Source: Ephydatia muelleri (Eukaryota; Porifera; Demospongiae; Spongillida; Spongillidae). From it: DNA of 64,000 bases. Positions 10,140 through 20,833 of the stretch are shown one piece after another. Each line of letters starts with the position of its first letter. The stretch's first letter is position 1. The DNA lies in NCBI GenBank assembly GCA_013339895.1, contig JABACO010000004.1, forward strand, positions 8,534,328 to 8,598,327, written 5' to 3'. The notes beneath the pieces were generated by a model. It saw nothing but the letters and a program-made list of their open reading frames with translations. It made no database searches and had not been told where the DNA came from. A program made the position numbers and the translations under genes.

Positions 10140-11690
10140 CAAAGTACACTACATGCAAGGGAACAAGATGCCAAATATCTGTGCATCCATCAAACTATAG
10201 GCTAAAAATTTAGCATGCCTTTACAATCATATGCTGGCAGGATTGCAAAGTTAACTGCAGAAGAGTACATCACAGCATTATGGAAAAATCTGATCATGAG
10301 TTACTATTGTACTTAGAGGGCTATAAAGAGACAGGAAGTATATCGCATTCCTCAGCAACAAGCCATGCAGCATGGTAGAACTAAGGCTCAACGCAGCAGC
10401 TATCCAGTTACGCACCAAGACACTCAGGGTAAATGAGCAGTGATAGGATAAAAGCGATTGAAAAACAAAAAGATCAACATCTGAACGTACATGAAAAAAA
10501 CGTAACCTGGTTTTGTCTTTTTTCTTTAGTAAACTTGGTCATTGGCTTGATGCTGCTGCCCAGAGCCTCAAATCATACACACTAAATTCCCCAGAAGTAA
10601 CTAGTCCTGTTCTGCAAATGTTATGATTCAATTATTTTGTAGCCCAGAATTCCATTTACTAATGAGTAAGCAATAGTAATGTCATTGTGCATGGTATAAA
10701 ATTGCACCCATACCAGCACATCATCCATAATGACTCATTATAATTAATTGTGCTTACAAAATAAGTTTACTGAGTGTAAAGTAATTAAAAGTTCAGTTTT
10801 AAAAAGTACGTAAATGATTCAAAATGTCATGAATTTAATTTATTTACAAAGTCCCATCAATATACATGGACATACAAAAATAGAGACCGTAACAGTACAA
10901 CAGACTGTGAGGGACCACCTGTCGGTTTTCTGATGCATTTAGGAACCAGATCTTCCTCACAGTGCTGTTCAGAATACATGGCCGGGAAATAAAACCCTCA
11001 TGTGTGTGCTGTATATAAGCTGGAACCTCATAGGGACTTCTTTGAGAATTCTAGATGAAATAGATAGTGCATCTGTTTATGTGTTCTGAGTGCATTACAG
11101 GGTGAGATCTGCATTTCTGTTGTGATATAAAAACTTCATATGTGATATAGCCTTGCGTATGGCAAAGCTCTGTTTGTGGAAGATGTAACTCTCTTGACAT
11201 TTGGCTTCAGTGGTGTTCAATCACGCAGAGAACACATGTAAGCCCATATATGACCACATACACATGTCTGCAATCCTGTTTATGCCATTGCGATGACAGA
11301 AAACCAGAAGGCATGGACTCAGAGCACAAATGTAGGATCCCAAATTGGTTATATTGGTCATTGACATGTCTAATATTGTTCTGCGCCAAAACCTCACAAG
11401 GAGACTGGAACAGTGGTGTGATGCAAAGTGAAAGAACTGCATGCATGTGGATACCAGTTTGAGATGAAAAGAAAGGAAAGCTAACTTGGGGCCTGAACCA
11501 AGATTGGTGGTCAAGCTCCAGCCTCGACACTGCGTAACTCACAATCACACTTGGAGTGTTAAAAAAGTACTTTGCAAGCAGTACCACTGTCTTGTCTTTG
11601 GGATTATAGGATTGTAGTATTTTTGTGAGCCCAGCAATGTTCACAAAGATATCATCAGCATAATGATGATGATAATGGTATAGGCAGCTC
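10140..11690 (-). pseudogene. Truncated duplicate of the Fringe-like gene
   Basis: On the minus strand this copies the 3' half of the Fringe-like gene at 20834-32182. The exon 6 copy (about 11535-11680) still reads ADDIFVNIAGLTKILQSYNP followed by KYFFNTPSVI; compared with the parent it has lost one Asp of the DDD motif region and carries indels. Copies of exon 8 (about 10695-10760), exon 9 (about 10535-10650, with in-frame stops), exon 10 (about 10396-10470, frameshifted) and the 3' flank follow in the same order. Intron DNA such as TCCCATCAACATACAT is also shared. The duplicate was therefore made at the DNA level rather than by retroposition. I did not find exon 7. Confidence 0.8.
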
Positions 11691-11719
11691 AAAAGTGAAT
11701 ACTTGCTTTGTACGAGGGT

Positions 11720-11814
11720 ACAATTGGTAGCTCTTTGAATTTGCATGAGTTGTGAATTTCAAGATTCTGCTTGATTCTCAGTGAATAAAACAGTTGAACT
11801 GTTTATACCAATGG
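11720..11814 (+). mobile_element. MITE copy E
   Basis: It begins ACAATTGGTAGC and contains CTTTGAATTTGCATGAGTTG and TTGATTCTCAGTGAATAAAA. It ends TATACCAATGG, which restores the inverted terminus (CCATTGGTA). It sits immediately beside the (GT)n array. Confidence 0.65.
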
Positions 11815-11835
11815 ATGGGAATTATTATCACCTTG

Positions 11836-11848
11836 ATGTGTATATGTA

Positions 11849-11897
<49 letters not shown>

Positions 11898-11912
11898 GTG
11901 TGTGTATGTGTA

Positions 11913-11947
<35 letters not shown>

Positions 11948-11956
11948 GTGTGTGTA

Positions 11957-11990
<34 letters not shown>

Positions 11991-12046
11991 CGTATGTGTG
12001 TGTATGTGTATGTGTATGTATGTGTATGTGTATGTGCGTGTGTGCA
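11836..12046 (+). repeat. (TATGTG)n microsatellite
   Basis: About 210 bp of TGTATG/TGTGTG repeats. The ORFs over it on both strands (Cys/Val/Met or His/Thr/Ile runs) are artefacts. Confidence 0.95.
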
Positions 12047-12059
12047 CAATAAAATTGTC

Positions 12060-12970
12060 ACATGGGTGTAGTGTGTGTGAGGTAGCTATACAGCAAATTA
12101 GACAGAAGCTTAGATCTTCCCAAATGTGACAGGAAATATTAGGGTGTGTCCACAATATGCAGGTTGAAATGCAAATGAAGTGATCAATAATAATTACTAA
12201 AGTTCGGATTTTATTTGACTACATGAATGTTACATCCTTAACGTGTCTCTCACCTGTGCATTCGATTCCACTTGCGTCAGCGACAAAATCTCGGCTTGCG
12301 CTTGTGTGCTGTACTTTATACTAAAGTATTAACTGAAAATGAATAAATAATTTACAACGACAGCGACCGCTAAAGGGACTCAACTTACGGCTGCTGAAAG
12401 CTCAACACATGGAAATATTGGTTCCAAAAAACAGGTAAAGAGAGATATTTATAGAGTTTCACACAGAGGCGTGCACATTTCAGTTGCTTTAGAAGGGTTA
12501 AATACTGAGTCCATCTTAGGCTGTGCATTTGAATCACGGGCGTGATTTTTGCATGCCCGCACATGTACACCCAACCAGAGATAATATATATATATTATCT
12601 CTGACCCAACGCCCTCCGATTGCCGGAGGGGCGGGTGACACAAGATACATAGCGGTAAGGTAACCTTTTACATGTACCACATGTACCAGCGTGACGCGAC
12701 ATGTTCTCGAGTATGATCTGTCGGGCAACGCTATCACCACCATACGCTACATGCTCTTTGAGCTGTGAAGATAATATCATCTCTTGATGTACGTAGTGAA
12801 CAATGGATACACACACCGTATTTAGCTGCAGGTCTATTACCTCACAGCTCATAAGAATGAATACTGCTTACTTGCCTGTGTTTACAGTTGGAGTTACTAT
12901 CATATAGGCCTGAGAGAGTGAATCTGTGATTTGAACTGGTGGTATGGTAATTTCAACACCCTGCAGACAG
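12060..12970. other. No gene recognised; one AT palindrome
   Basis: Nothing coding was recognised. A perfect 26-bp palindrome of AGAGATAATATAT and its complement lies at 12577-12602. Confidence 0.5.
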
Positions 12971-12973
12971 TTT

Positions 12974-13690
12974 TTATATTGTATGCAGTTCAGAAAGCTT
13001 AAATATGTTAGTTTCATTTTCCACTTCATTTTCAATAAAAGCTACTACATGTACATGTACCTCTACAAACACCAAAGCCTGCAGACATCTGTTTTCATCC
13101 TGTTTACTGTACTGACTAGCTGCTTTCTGTGCACTTCTGTAAGAATTCTTGTACTTGACCAGGCACTCAATGTGATATTTGGCTTCAATAGCAACTATAC
13201 CTCCACCTGAAATTCTAGCCAGCAAAGTTGTATCATTGAGTTCTGTAGCCATACATCAGAGATCAGTGTCAAGGTTCATTGTAGAACACTAATGTAGCTT
13301 ACCATCCGTTTTGAAACAGAATATGCAAGAGCTATTGCTGTTGCAAGTAGCTTGATGCTTTGATTTCGAGGGACTTCATTGCTACATGCATTTTTGCCTG
13401 CTAAGCATTCACATATTATCTCTATCTTAGAGGAGCAAACTTAAGGTGACAAGATTTGTTCCATTTTGCTCTGTTCCTGTGAAACGTTTTAGCTGTACTG
13501 TACCATTCCCTTTGAAAACTACCTCAACTGGTAATGCATTCAGAGCTTTATCAGTTTTAGGAAGCTTGTGCATACTTCATATCTGTTGCTCTGAAGCGAG
13601 TCTTCTGGACATCTGAGATCACCGCCACCTTTTAAACAGATCACACGAGTCACCCATTGATCCCCACGCGTAGGCTTGTTTGATTTTTGA
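12974..13690 (-). pseudogene. Remnant of a transposon-associated uncharacterised protein
   Basis: On the minus strand, decayed frames read in order CLKGGGDLRCPEDSLQSNR (about 13590-13650), then KTDKALNALPVEV, and then an open stretch with EAKYHIECLVKYKN near its start and VFVEVHVHVVAFIENEV with IFKLSEL at its end (12974-13252). The C-x2-C-like plus DLRCPxDS block, the AKYHxxCLVxY block and the FxLSxL block recall a large family of uncharacterised proteins that is repeated in cnidarian, sponge and fish genomes and associates with mobile elements. That link is from memory of the pattern. The frames are interrupted, so it is a pseudogene. Confidence 0.5.
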
Positions 13691-14548
13691 TTTTACCATT
13701 GAACCTATAATTAGAGAAAGGATTTCAAGGCACTTTAATGCATGCAGCATGGTGCTTTCATACACCATAACATGGTGCCCATGGACTCACTGCTTTGCTC
13801 AGCTCAGTACATTACAATGTATAAGTATATGAAGCTAGGATAGTGAGTGTACTGAATATAAAATTGGCGAAGATATGTGTAGCTTACTGGCTCTGGGGAG
13901 ATGGTGATTTACGTTTGAAAATTGTTGGCTGTCGGAATGATTTGCTTCATAAAACATGTGGAAGAAAGCGCTCATAAGACAATGTGGGATTTTGAATATT
14001 TAACTTTGACATTTTTAGTTGCATGAAAGAGGGCGTGGTACATTTCAAGACATTATTTCTCATAGTGCACCATCCCAATTTTGTGGCACCCCTTCTGATA
14101 TCGGTAGATATGTTCCAAAGAGTATGTTATACTGGTTTTGTGCTTTTATCCACCCTGTAATGATCTTGTTAAAAATTGCTGTTAATGGTCTCCACTATGA
14201 GGGGGACACAAGATGTACACTGTATAGCAGTAAAAAGCTACCTCTTACATGTACCATAGATTTTCATGTATCAGCTTGTGCATCATCATCTGCATGTTCA
14301 TAACATCCTGCATGCTCACAATATGTACAAATGACACTGCTGTTCTAATGTAACTAAATTGATATTTTTTGTGTGCATAAGTGATGAAGAAGGTATCCCA
14401 AAGATGATAGCAAATTAAACTTACTGGCATGGTTGTATATATCCGATAAAATTAATTAATTACTTCAATTTGTGTATTAGCCAGATAATTCAAGTACTTC
14501 ATTTTCAATTCCTTAAACTTTAAGTTATTTTACTCTTTACCCCATCAG
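13691..14548. other. Upstream of the TRIM gene; first exon not located
   Basis: The RING exon of the TRIM gene has a splice acceptor at its 5' end, so an initiator exon should lie in or before this stretch. Several ATG-GT combinations are possible and I cannot choose one. No other feature was recognised. Confidence 0.4.
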
Positions 14549-16789
14549 TGGGGTTGTGGAGAAACCCTTTCCACACATTACCTGTGATGTGTGCTCCAAG
14601 CCCTACAATGATCCAAGAATTCTGCCATGCCTGCACTCCTTCTGTCTAAAATGTCTCCATCATGAGATAGAGAAAAGTGGTTCCCAACAAACGTTTCAAT
14701 GTCCCATCTGTGAACGAAATATGAGCATTCCAGTGGGAGGGGCCAGTATTTTCCCTCAGAACCTCCATCTTGGATTTGAAGTAGAGGTAGCAGGATACAT
14801 GTCCAAGATGGTCAACAGCAGTGAGGTATGTTGTGATGAATGCATGGATATGGATGTAATAGTCCTGCAGTGGTGTTCTGTTATACATGTCGTCAGTTCC
14901 TATGCAAGCTTTCTCATGATCATCACAAGCATAGTCGCCATTTTTCCAAACACAATATGTTTGGACTAGACCAGGAGGGTGCCAGCCAACTGCATACCAT
15001 CATGAAGCCAATAGATCATTACTGCTCTCAGCCAAATCATGAGCACAGTAACTTGAATTTTTATTGTGAGACTTGTAGCTTGCTGGTATGTCATGTCTGC
15101 ACTACAGTTGCCCACAAAAGCCACATTGTGAAGGAAATATCCACAGTAGCAAAGTCGCATCAAATAGAAATCACTGGAGCTCTTAAAAATGCAAAAGAGG
15201 TAGTGTCAAAGCTGACAGGAGCCATGGATGGAAATAGCAGGATGACAGAACAAGTGCAGGTCTCCATAGGAAATGCTATCTTGACCATCAAACAAGCCTT
15301 TGAAATGCTCCAACAAAGATTGGATGAAAGGAAAACAACACTGTTGTCTGAGTTGGAGGCCATTTTACTGTCCAAGACAACAGCTCTGACCCTCCAGAAG
15401 GAACAGTTTGAGAAGATAGTTGGAGACATTGATCACTGCACGGATATGGCTTCTCACATCCTTCTGACCCACACTCACTATGAGATTGTAGCATTGGGAA
15501 GACTCATACCCACTGAACTGCAGGCCAATCTTAAGAGGTTGCAGACCATTTTCCTAGCTCCAAACCAACACAGCAATATAACAGTGTCTGTGCAGACAGA
15601 TGATCTTGTCAAACAACTGTCAAAATTGGGTGAAATTATTGTATTTTTCCCTTCTCCGTCATCAAGCACATGGACATGTGCATCAGTAGCCAGGGTGGGG
15701 ACCAGGTACCATGTTAAGGTACAAAGCAAAACCTCAAAGGGAAAGGAGTACCCACATGGTGGTATAGAGGTGAAGGGTGAGATGAGGTCCAAGACTTATA
15801 AAGGAGCTGTTGTGAACGGAGAGGTGGAGGACCATGGGGACGGTACCTACACCATCACCCTCACCCCTCAAACTGCTGGTCCTCACCAGCTCCTCATCAC
15901 AATGGATGGTCAGCATGTACAGAATAGTCCTAATGACCTTGTTGTGTCGCTTAAACGTCCTAATGTCCTTGATTTGAGGCCTAAAAGTGACTACCGTACC
16001 TTATGTAATGCCCAACAAGTGATCCAGTGTAATGTTCCAACATGTGTTGCCATCCATGACAATGGAGACATCTATATAGGGAGCAATGATCACTGCATTT
16101 ATGTATTTGATCAAACAGGTCAACTGAAGAATACCATAGGTAGTAGGGGAGGTGGTGATGGTCAGTTTATTTCTCCAAATGGTATATCCATCAAGGGAGA
16201 TGTGTTGTATGTTGCTGATAGTGGCAACCATCGTGTACAGAAGCTGACATCAAGTGGAAAGTTCCTTTATAAGTTTGGTCAGCTAGGATCAGGACAGGGC
16301 CAGTTCAATAGGCCAAGGACAGTCATCATTGACTCCAAAAACAAACTGTTTGTTTCTGACCGTGATAATAATAGGATACAAATATTGAATGAAAATGGTG
16401 TTTGGTTATTAACCATAGACGGCAAAGGCTCAGGTAATCATAGTTTTAAGTCTCCATGGGGTCTTGCCTTGGATCCTCAGGGAAACATTCATGTTGCAGC
16501 CTATGGTTCAAACACTATCAAAGTGTTTAGCGGCGAAGGTGTCTATGTCAGAATGTATGGTGATCCGAATTGTCCCATTGGGATAGCCATTGATGGTAAC
16601 GGTTACAGCCTTGTCAGTGAGGGTGGAGGCAATTGTCTCTCCATCTATGATCCTAATGGAAACAAGATCCACATGGTGGGGAATATGAAGAATCCCTGGG
16701 GTACTGCACTAGATCCTAGAGATGGCATTGTGTTCATTGCTAACTGTGATGCTAACACTGTATTGAAGTATTCTGTTTATAAGAAATGA
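14549..16789 (+). CDS. TRIM-NHL type E3 ubiquitin ligase, frame broken in B-box 1
   Basis: A tripartite-motif ubiquitin ligase of the TRIM2/TRIM3/TRIM71 architecture. The exon opens after CCCATCAG with a split codon, then VVEKPFPH. Domains in order are a RING finger (CDVC...CLHSFCLKC...CPIC, about 14580-14715), B-box 1 starting CCDEC (14830), B-box 2 (HYCSQPN...CETCSLLVCHVC, about 15015-15105), a coiled coil (about 15150-15480), a filamin/ABP280 repeat (about 15675-15960, with DHGDGTYTITLTPQTAGPHQ) and NHL repeats forming a six-bladed propeller (about 16020-16780, e.g. VADSGNHRVQKL and VSDRDNNRIQIL). Between 14830 and 14870 the frame shifts by one base: CCDEC is in one frame and PAVVFCYTCRQFLC in another. 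A GT-AG intron here would not restore the frame. The break is either a sequencing or assembly error or a real inactivating indel. Everything after it is open for about 640 codons, which favours error or a recent event. Confidence 0.85.
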
Positions 16790-19700
16790 ATGTGTTATAA
16801 TTTTGCAGTACAATGGTCTACAGCTACAGTATGTAAAGATTTGATATGTTGTCTTGTTATATTGAACAATGTGTAGTTTCATGATAATTTATCTTACTTC
16901 TGTCAGTTGTGGTATTTATTGAGTGGGATATGTAGTTTTCCTCCTTGAGTAGAAATAATTTCTAAACTATACTATAACGATTGGTGAATATTTGTGTGTA
17001 GTTTGTGTGTAGTTTAGTCTGCATCCCAAAAAGCATGGTGCGATGCATGCAGGAAGAAATCATATTGTGCTTGCACTACTAGTCCCTCATGGTGAAGAGA
17101 GTGATTGGGAGAGGAAGAAGATCAAAGGAGGAGTGAGGGGAGTGTGCAATGAGATGGTTGTGTGTTGCCTTTCCCCCGTCCTATATCCTACTGTATTGCA
17201 TTGGATTTCACTGCATGTGTTGAAGGAAATTGGTAAGATATGAATGCCGTGGAACTGAACAGAACCTAAAGCGAAGTGAAGATTAAGAACGTAATGTTGT
17301 ATCATTGCAGCCAGTTATGTAATGTTGTATCATAGCAGCCAGTTAGCATAGGAAGATATTGGAAAACTAGGGAGATAGGATTGAGGGCTATTTATAAAAA
17401 TGAATTTATGTGGGAAGTGTTATGAATTTGTAGCGAAAGGTCAATGTAGCCTGCCAGAGTTAATCCAAGTGTTTCTGAGTGGCAAACAAAAACCATTCAT
17501 CTCCATACTATTAACTATATGGCTTACGCCTACGTTAGTATCTTACATACAGTGCAAGTCCTATTATTAGTGTACAAGTTGGAGGTTTTTCTCTTGAACA
17601 TCGAGTGCAAAGAAAGTAAACAAACATTTATAAGGTGACAGTACTGTGTTTTCAAACCAGGGATGTGTTAAGATAATCACTTGTATTTTCTGATGACGAC
17701 TGAGTTGCAAGAAAGGCAGTGGATTGAAGCTGAGCAAACAAGTAAAGTGCAGGTAAGTTATGCAATAGAGACAATTGGGAGTACATGCGAAAGTTGCGAT
17801 GACTGATAGTGAGGAGGGGAATAGGGGGCATCCTTGTAATTATTTACTTCCAATCATGGATATATAGCCATCCACGCTTCCAGTATTCTAATGCGTTATG
17901 CATGTAGTAGACCTATAATGGTTCATGGCTTCGTAAAGACATCGAGTGTATTAAAAAACTACAAGGTTTTATTTTACATGAGCCATTTATAGGCAAGCCA
18001 AAAATCTATTCACAATTTACCTTGATCAACTTGCTAATTTTTTATGCCTGCATTAATTGTACCGTCATATCTGCTTTGACCTTTTGATTTGATTTTGTTT
18101 TAAAATTGTAGGTAAATTTGTTGACTACTATTCAAGGCTTAGTGGCTGCTATTTTTTAATGTTAGCGGTGCATGGTTTAGTAAGTCCTGCTTTATTTATT
18201 GTGGTAACTCTCTTATTGGAAAAGCAACAATATGTCAAAGCCTGAGTGTATTCAGAAACAGCCAGTATAAGATATTATAACCCCTAATGTGATAAATAAA
18301 TAAAACTATCCTCCACTCTATTCCTAAGGAGAATCAAACTCCCATCTTTAAGTTGAGAACCTAATGTCTGGACTTGATGTGGAAAAGATTTACTGCATGA
18401 AAGTGTCATCACATGTACCAGAAAACTCATCCTTATGAATGAAACTGATTGCCAGTTTGTCATATATTTATATGTAAGTCACTTCTCCATGAGCTGTACA
18501 GCTATTTCCTGTTTTCTGTACTAGGCAGGGTGGCCTGCAATATAGGAAAATTATTTTTATTACACGTAATATGAACTTGGGAAGAAATTATGACATAGAC
18601 GAATAATACCTCTATTAGCCTTACTATGTGCTATGAAGACATATGTACGAGACTGCTTATAATGAGTTATCTATTCTGATTGAAATTTTGAAGCTAACCT
18701 AACGGTTAGAGAATTTACCTTGTTTGACACCTTGAAAGCTATTTATTTCATCTGCATGCATATATTAGAAACACAGAAACAATCAAGACAAATGTACAGG
18801 TTCCTAGCCGTGAATTATGCACATATGAGGGTGCTGTGCTTTTAAATTGAGGCCTCGTGTCGTATCAAAACATATTACCTTTCACAAAGTGCTTCTCACG
18901 AATGAAATTTATAGCCATCCAAATCTTCGTCGTTAAGTAGTAATGGACTACTACCCCGGCCCGGCCCCACATGAATGAATACAATGAAACCAAATATCTC
19001 TAAATGGACCTAGCCTGCAGGCAGAACTGCACGTGCCAACACTCCTGTTTCAGTGGTGCCAAGTTGTTTGGCCTCTAAAACAAATCAAGAGGGGAGGAGG
19101 GCCACACCCCCTCTCTCTAATGTGTAACGAGCGAAACATCATTAAACCCCCCCCCCCTCCCCCATGCATGCAGTGTTTCGTTTAATGTTACTACACGAAA
19201 TACAATGAGGTAAACTTAATTTGTAGACGTTGGATTCTTCACAGCAGTCCTCCTCTTCCGCTTCAATTTATTTTGGAGCTTGGCACTAAACAGGCGTGTT
19301 GGCTATGCCCTGCCAATAGGATAGGTCACATTCGTTTGGTTTCAATTGTATAAATTCATGTTAATTATTGTGCGTATGTGTGGGGGGGGGGGGGGGGGGG
19401 TTAATAAGTGCCTACATGTAGATCAGATGCTTTCCATTAATACTTAGTGACGTTGTGTTTTATCAAGAAACGATTTGTCGTTCATAAACTTGCTTTTGTG
19501 AAGCTCTTTGTGAAAGGTATAATCTTCATATGACACAAGGCCTCAATATACAAAGCATAGCACTCTCATGCTTCCAATGAATCAGCTGGGCAATTACAAT
19601 GGGCACACATTACAACACCTTTCCTTGTCAGTCTTCGCCCAGACAATCAACACAGAATCGTTAACCCACTGAGAATGCCTTACCTACACGGTAAAGTAAT

Positions 19701-20500
19701 GGTTTATAGCTTTATTTATATTGCTAATATTGATTGCACAATTGTTTATATACTGTAGGTGGCTCTATCCATTCTGTCCACGATATAACATTTCCTAGAT
19801 TACAAAATCGTCTCCCCTCCAATGTTGCAAATCCACGGCAAAATACTTATACGATTCCATACTGTTACATGCCTTAGAAGCATTTGCCAGTACAAAAACT
19901 AGTAGACAGGACCAGGTAGTTAGATATGTCGGTTGATCGCACCAGAAGCAAAACATCACAATGAACAGTGTGAAGTTGATAGCAGTATGGATCCCTCGTA
20001 TTCTGTAGGTACTTTGTCAAAAACCGACAGTTCTTCAGCGTAGTTGCTCAATATTAGAGTGGAACTAATCGCCATCTAATCATTGTACACGTTGCTCATA
20101 AATATGACAGATTGTGTTTGTTGCCATGGAGATGAAAGAACTGTATTGGGCCGAAATTTGGTGCATGCGGCCAGAGCCGAACAACCCTACTGTGTGTGCC
20201 GGCCCTGTCGGAGTCAAAGTACTGTATGATTGTATCAATCAACGGAACATACCATATCACAATTCAGGCCACATCAGGTCCTCATTTCCTCAAAGGTGAC
20301 TCTTCCATTTCAGTAAACATGCAAATGTAGGTAGACAACACTGCCAGCATGCAATATTTCCTACCCCAACCAAATAAAAATGTAATACTGCAGCGGTGCT
20401 ATTATATTCATATTCACACACAACTTCATGCATGTCTAGTATATAATGCTCAATCAATATGGCTAAAGATCTATTTTTTACCTTGTGCAATTTGTTTACT
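16790..20500. other. Intergenic; no certain gene
   Basis: This holds the TRIM 3' flank and a long gene-poor stretch. Features seen are a poly-C run at 19147-19158, a poly-G run at 19382-19400, and a possible two-exon micro-ORF (17693-17752 plus 18112-18159) discussed as a finding. ORFs at 17043 and 20114 have no recognised domain. Confidence 0.5.
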
Positions 20501-20833
20501 TTATTTCATTATGGCAACAAAATTTTCTCTCATTGTATATAGTGCTTCTAAGCTAGGGCATATCAAATATAACAGCTGTTCATAATGGAGACATTCTTGT
20601 GATTTGGTCTACAAATCGAACAATAGTGTAGTCTTGCATTTCAGGCTCATTGCGAGGTCATTAAGTTATATTAACATTTCAGAGGCAGACCGGAGGTCTA
20701 ATACAGTCCATAATTTCAATCGCCGCATGCCATTACAAGAATGCTGGTAGGATTTTAACATATTAGAACTGCTTGACACATAATTCAATGACACAAATGC
20801 ACCATAGAAAATCTGAGGCTCATCATGCAGCAG

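Noticed and set aside
14824..14868. A 45-nt intron (GAG|GTATGT ... CTGCAG) in the TRIM gene
   Set aside because: Good splice sites, but removal deletes the first B-box zinc ligands and leaves the frame unrestored.
20104..20229. Cys-rich 41-aa ORF starting ATG 20104
   Set aside because: CVCCHG and CVCRPC look like a pattern, but there is no family match, splice support or conservation evidence.
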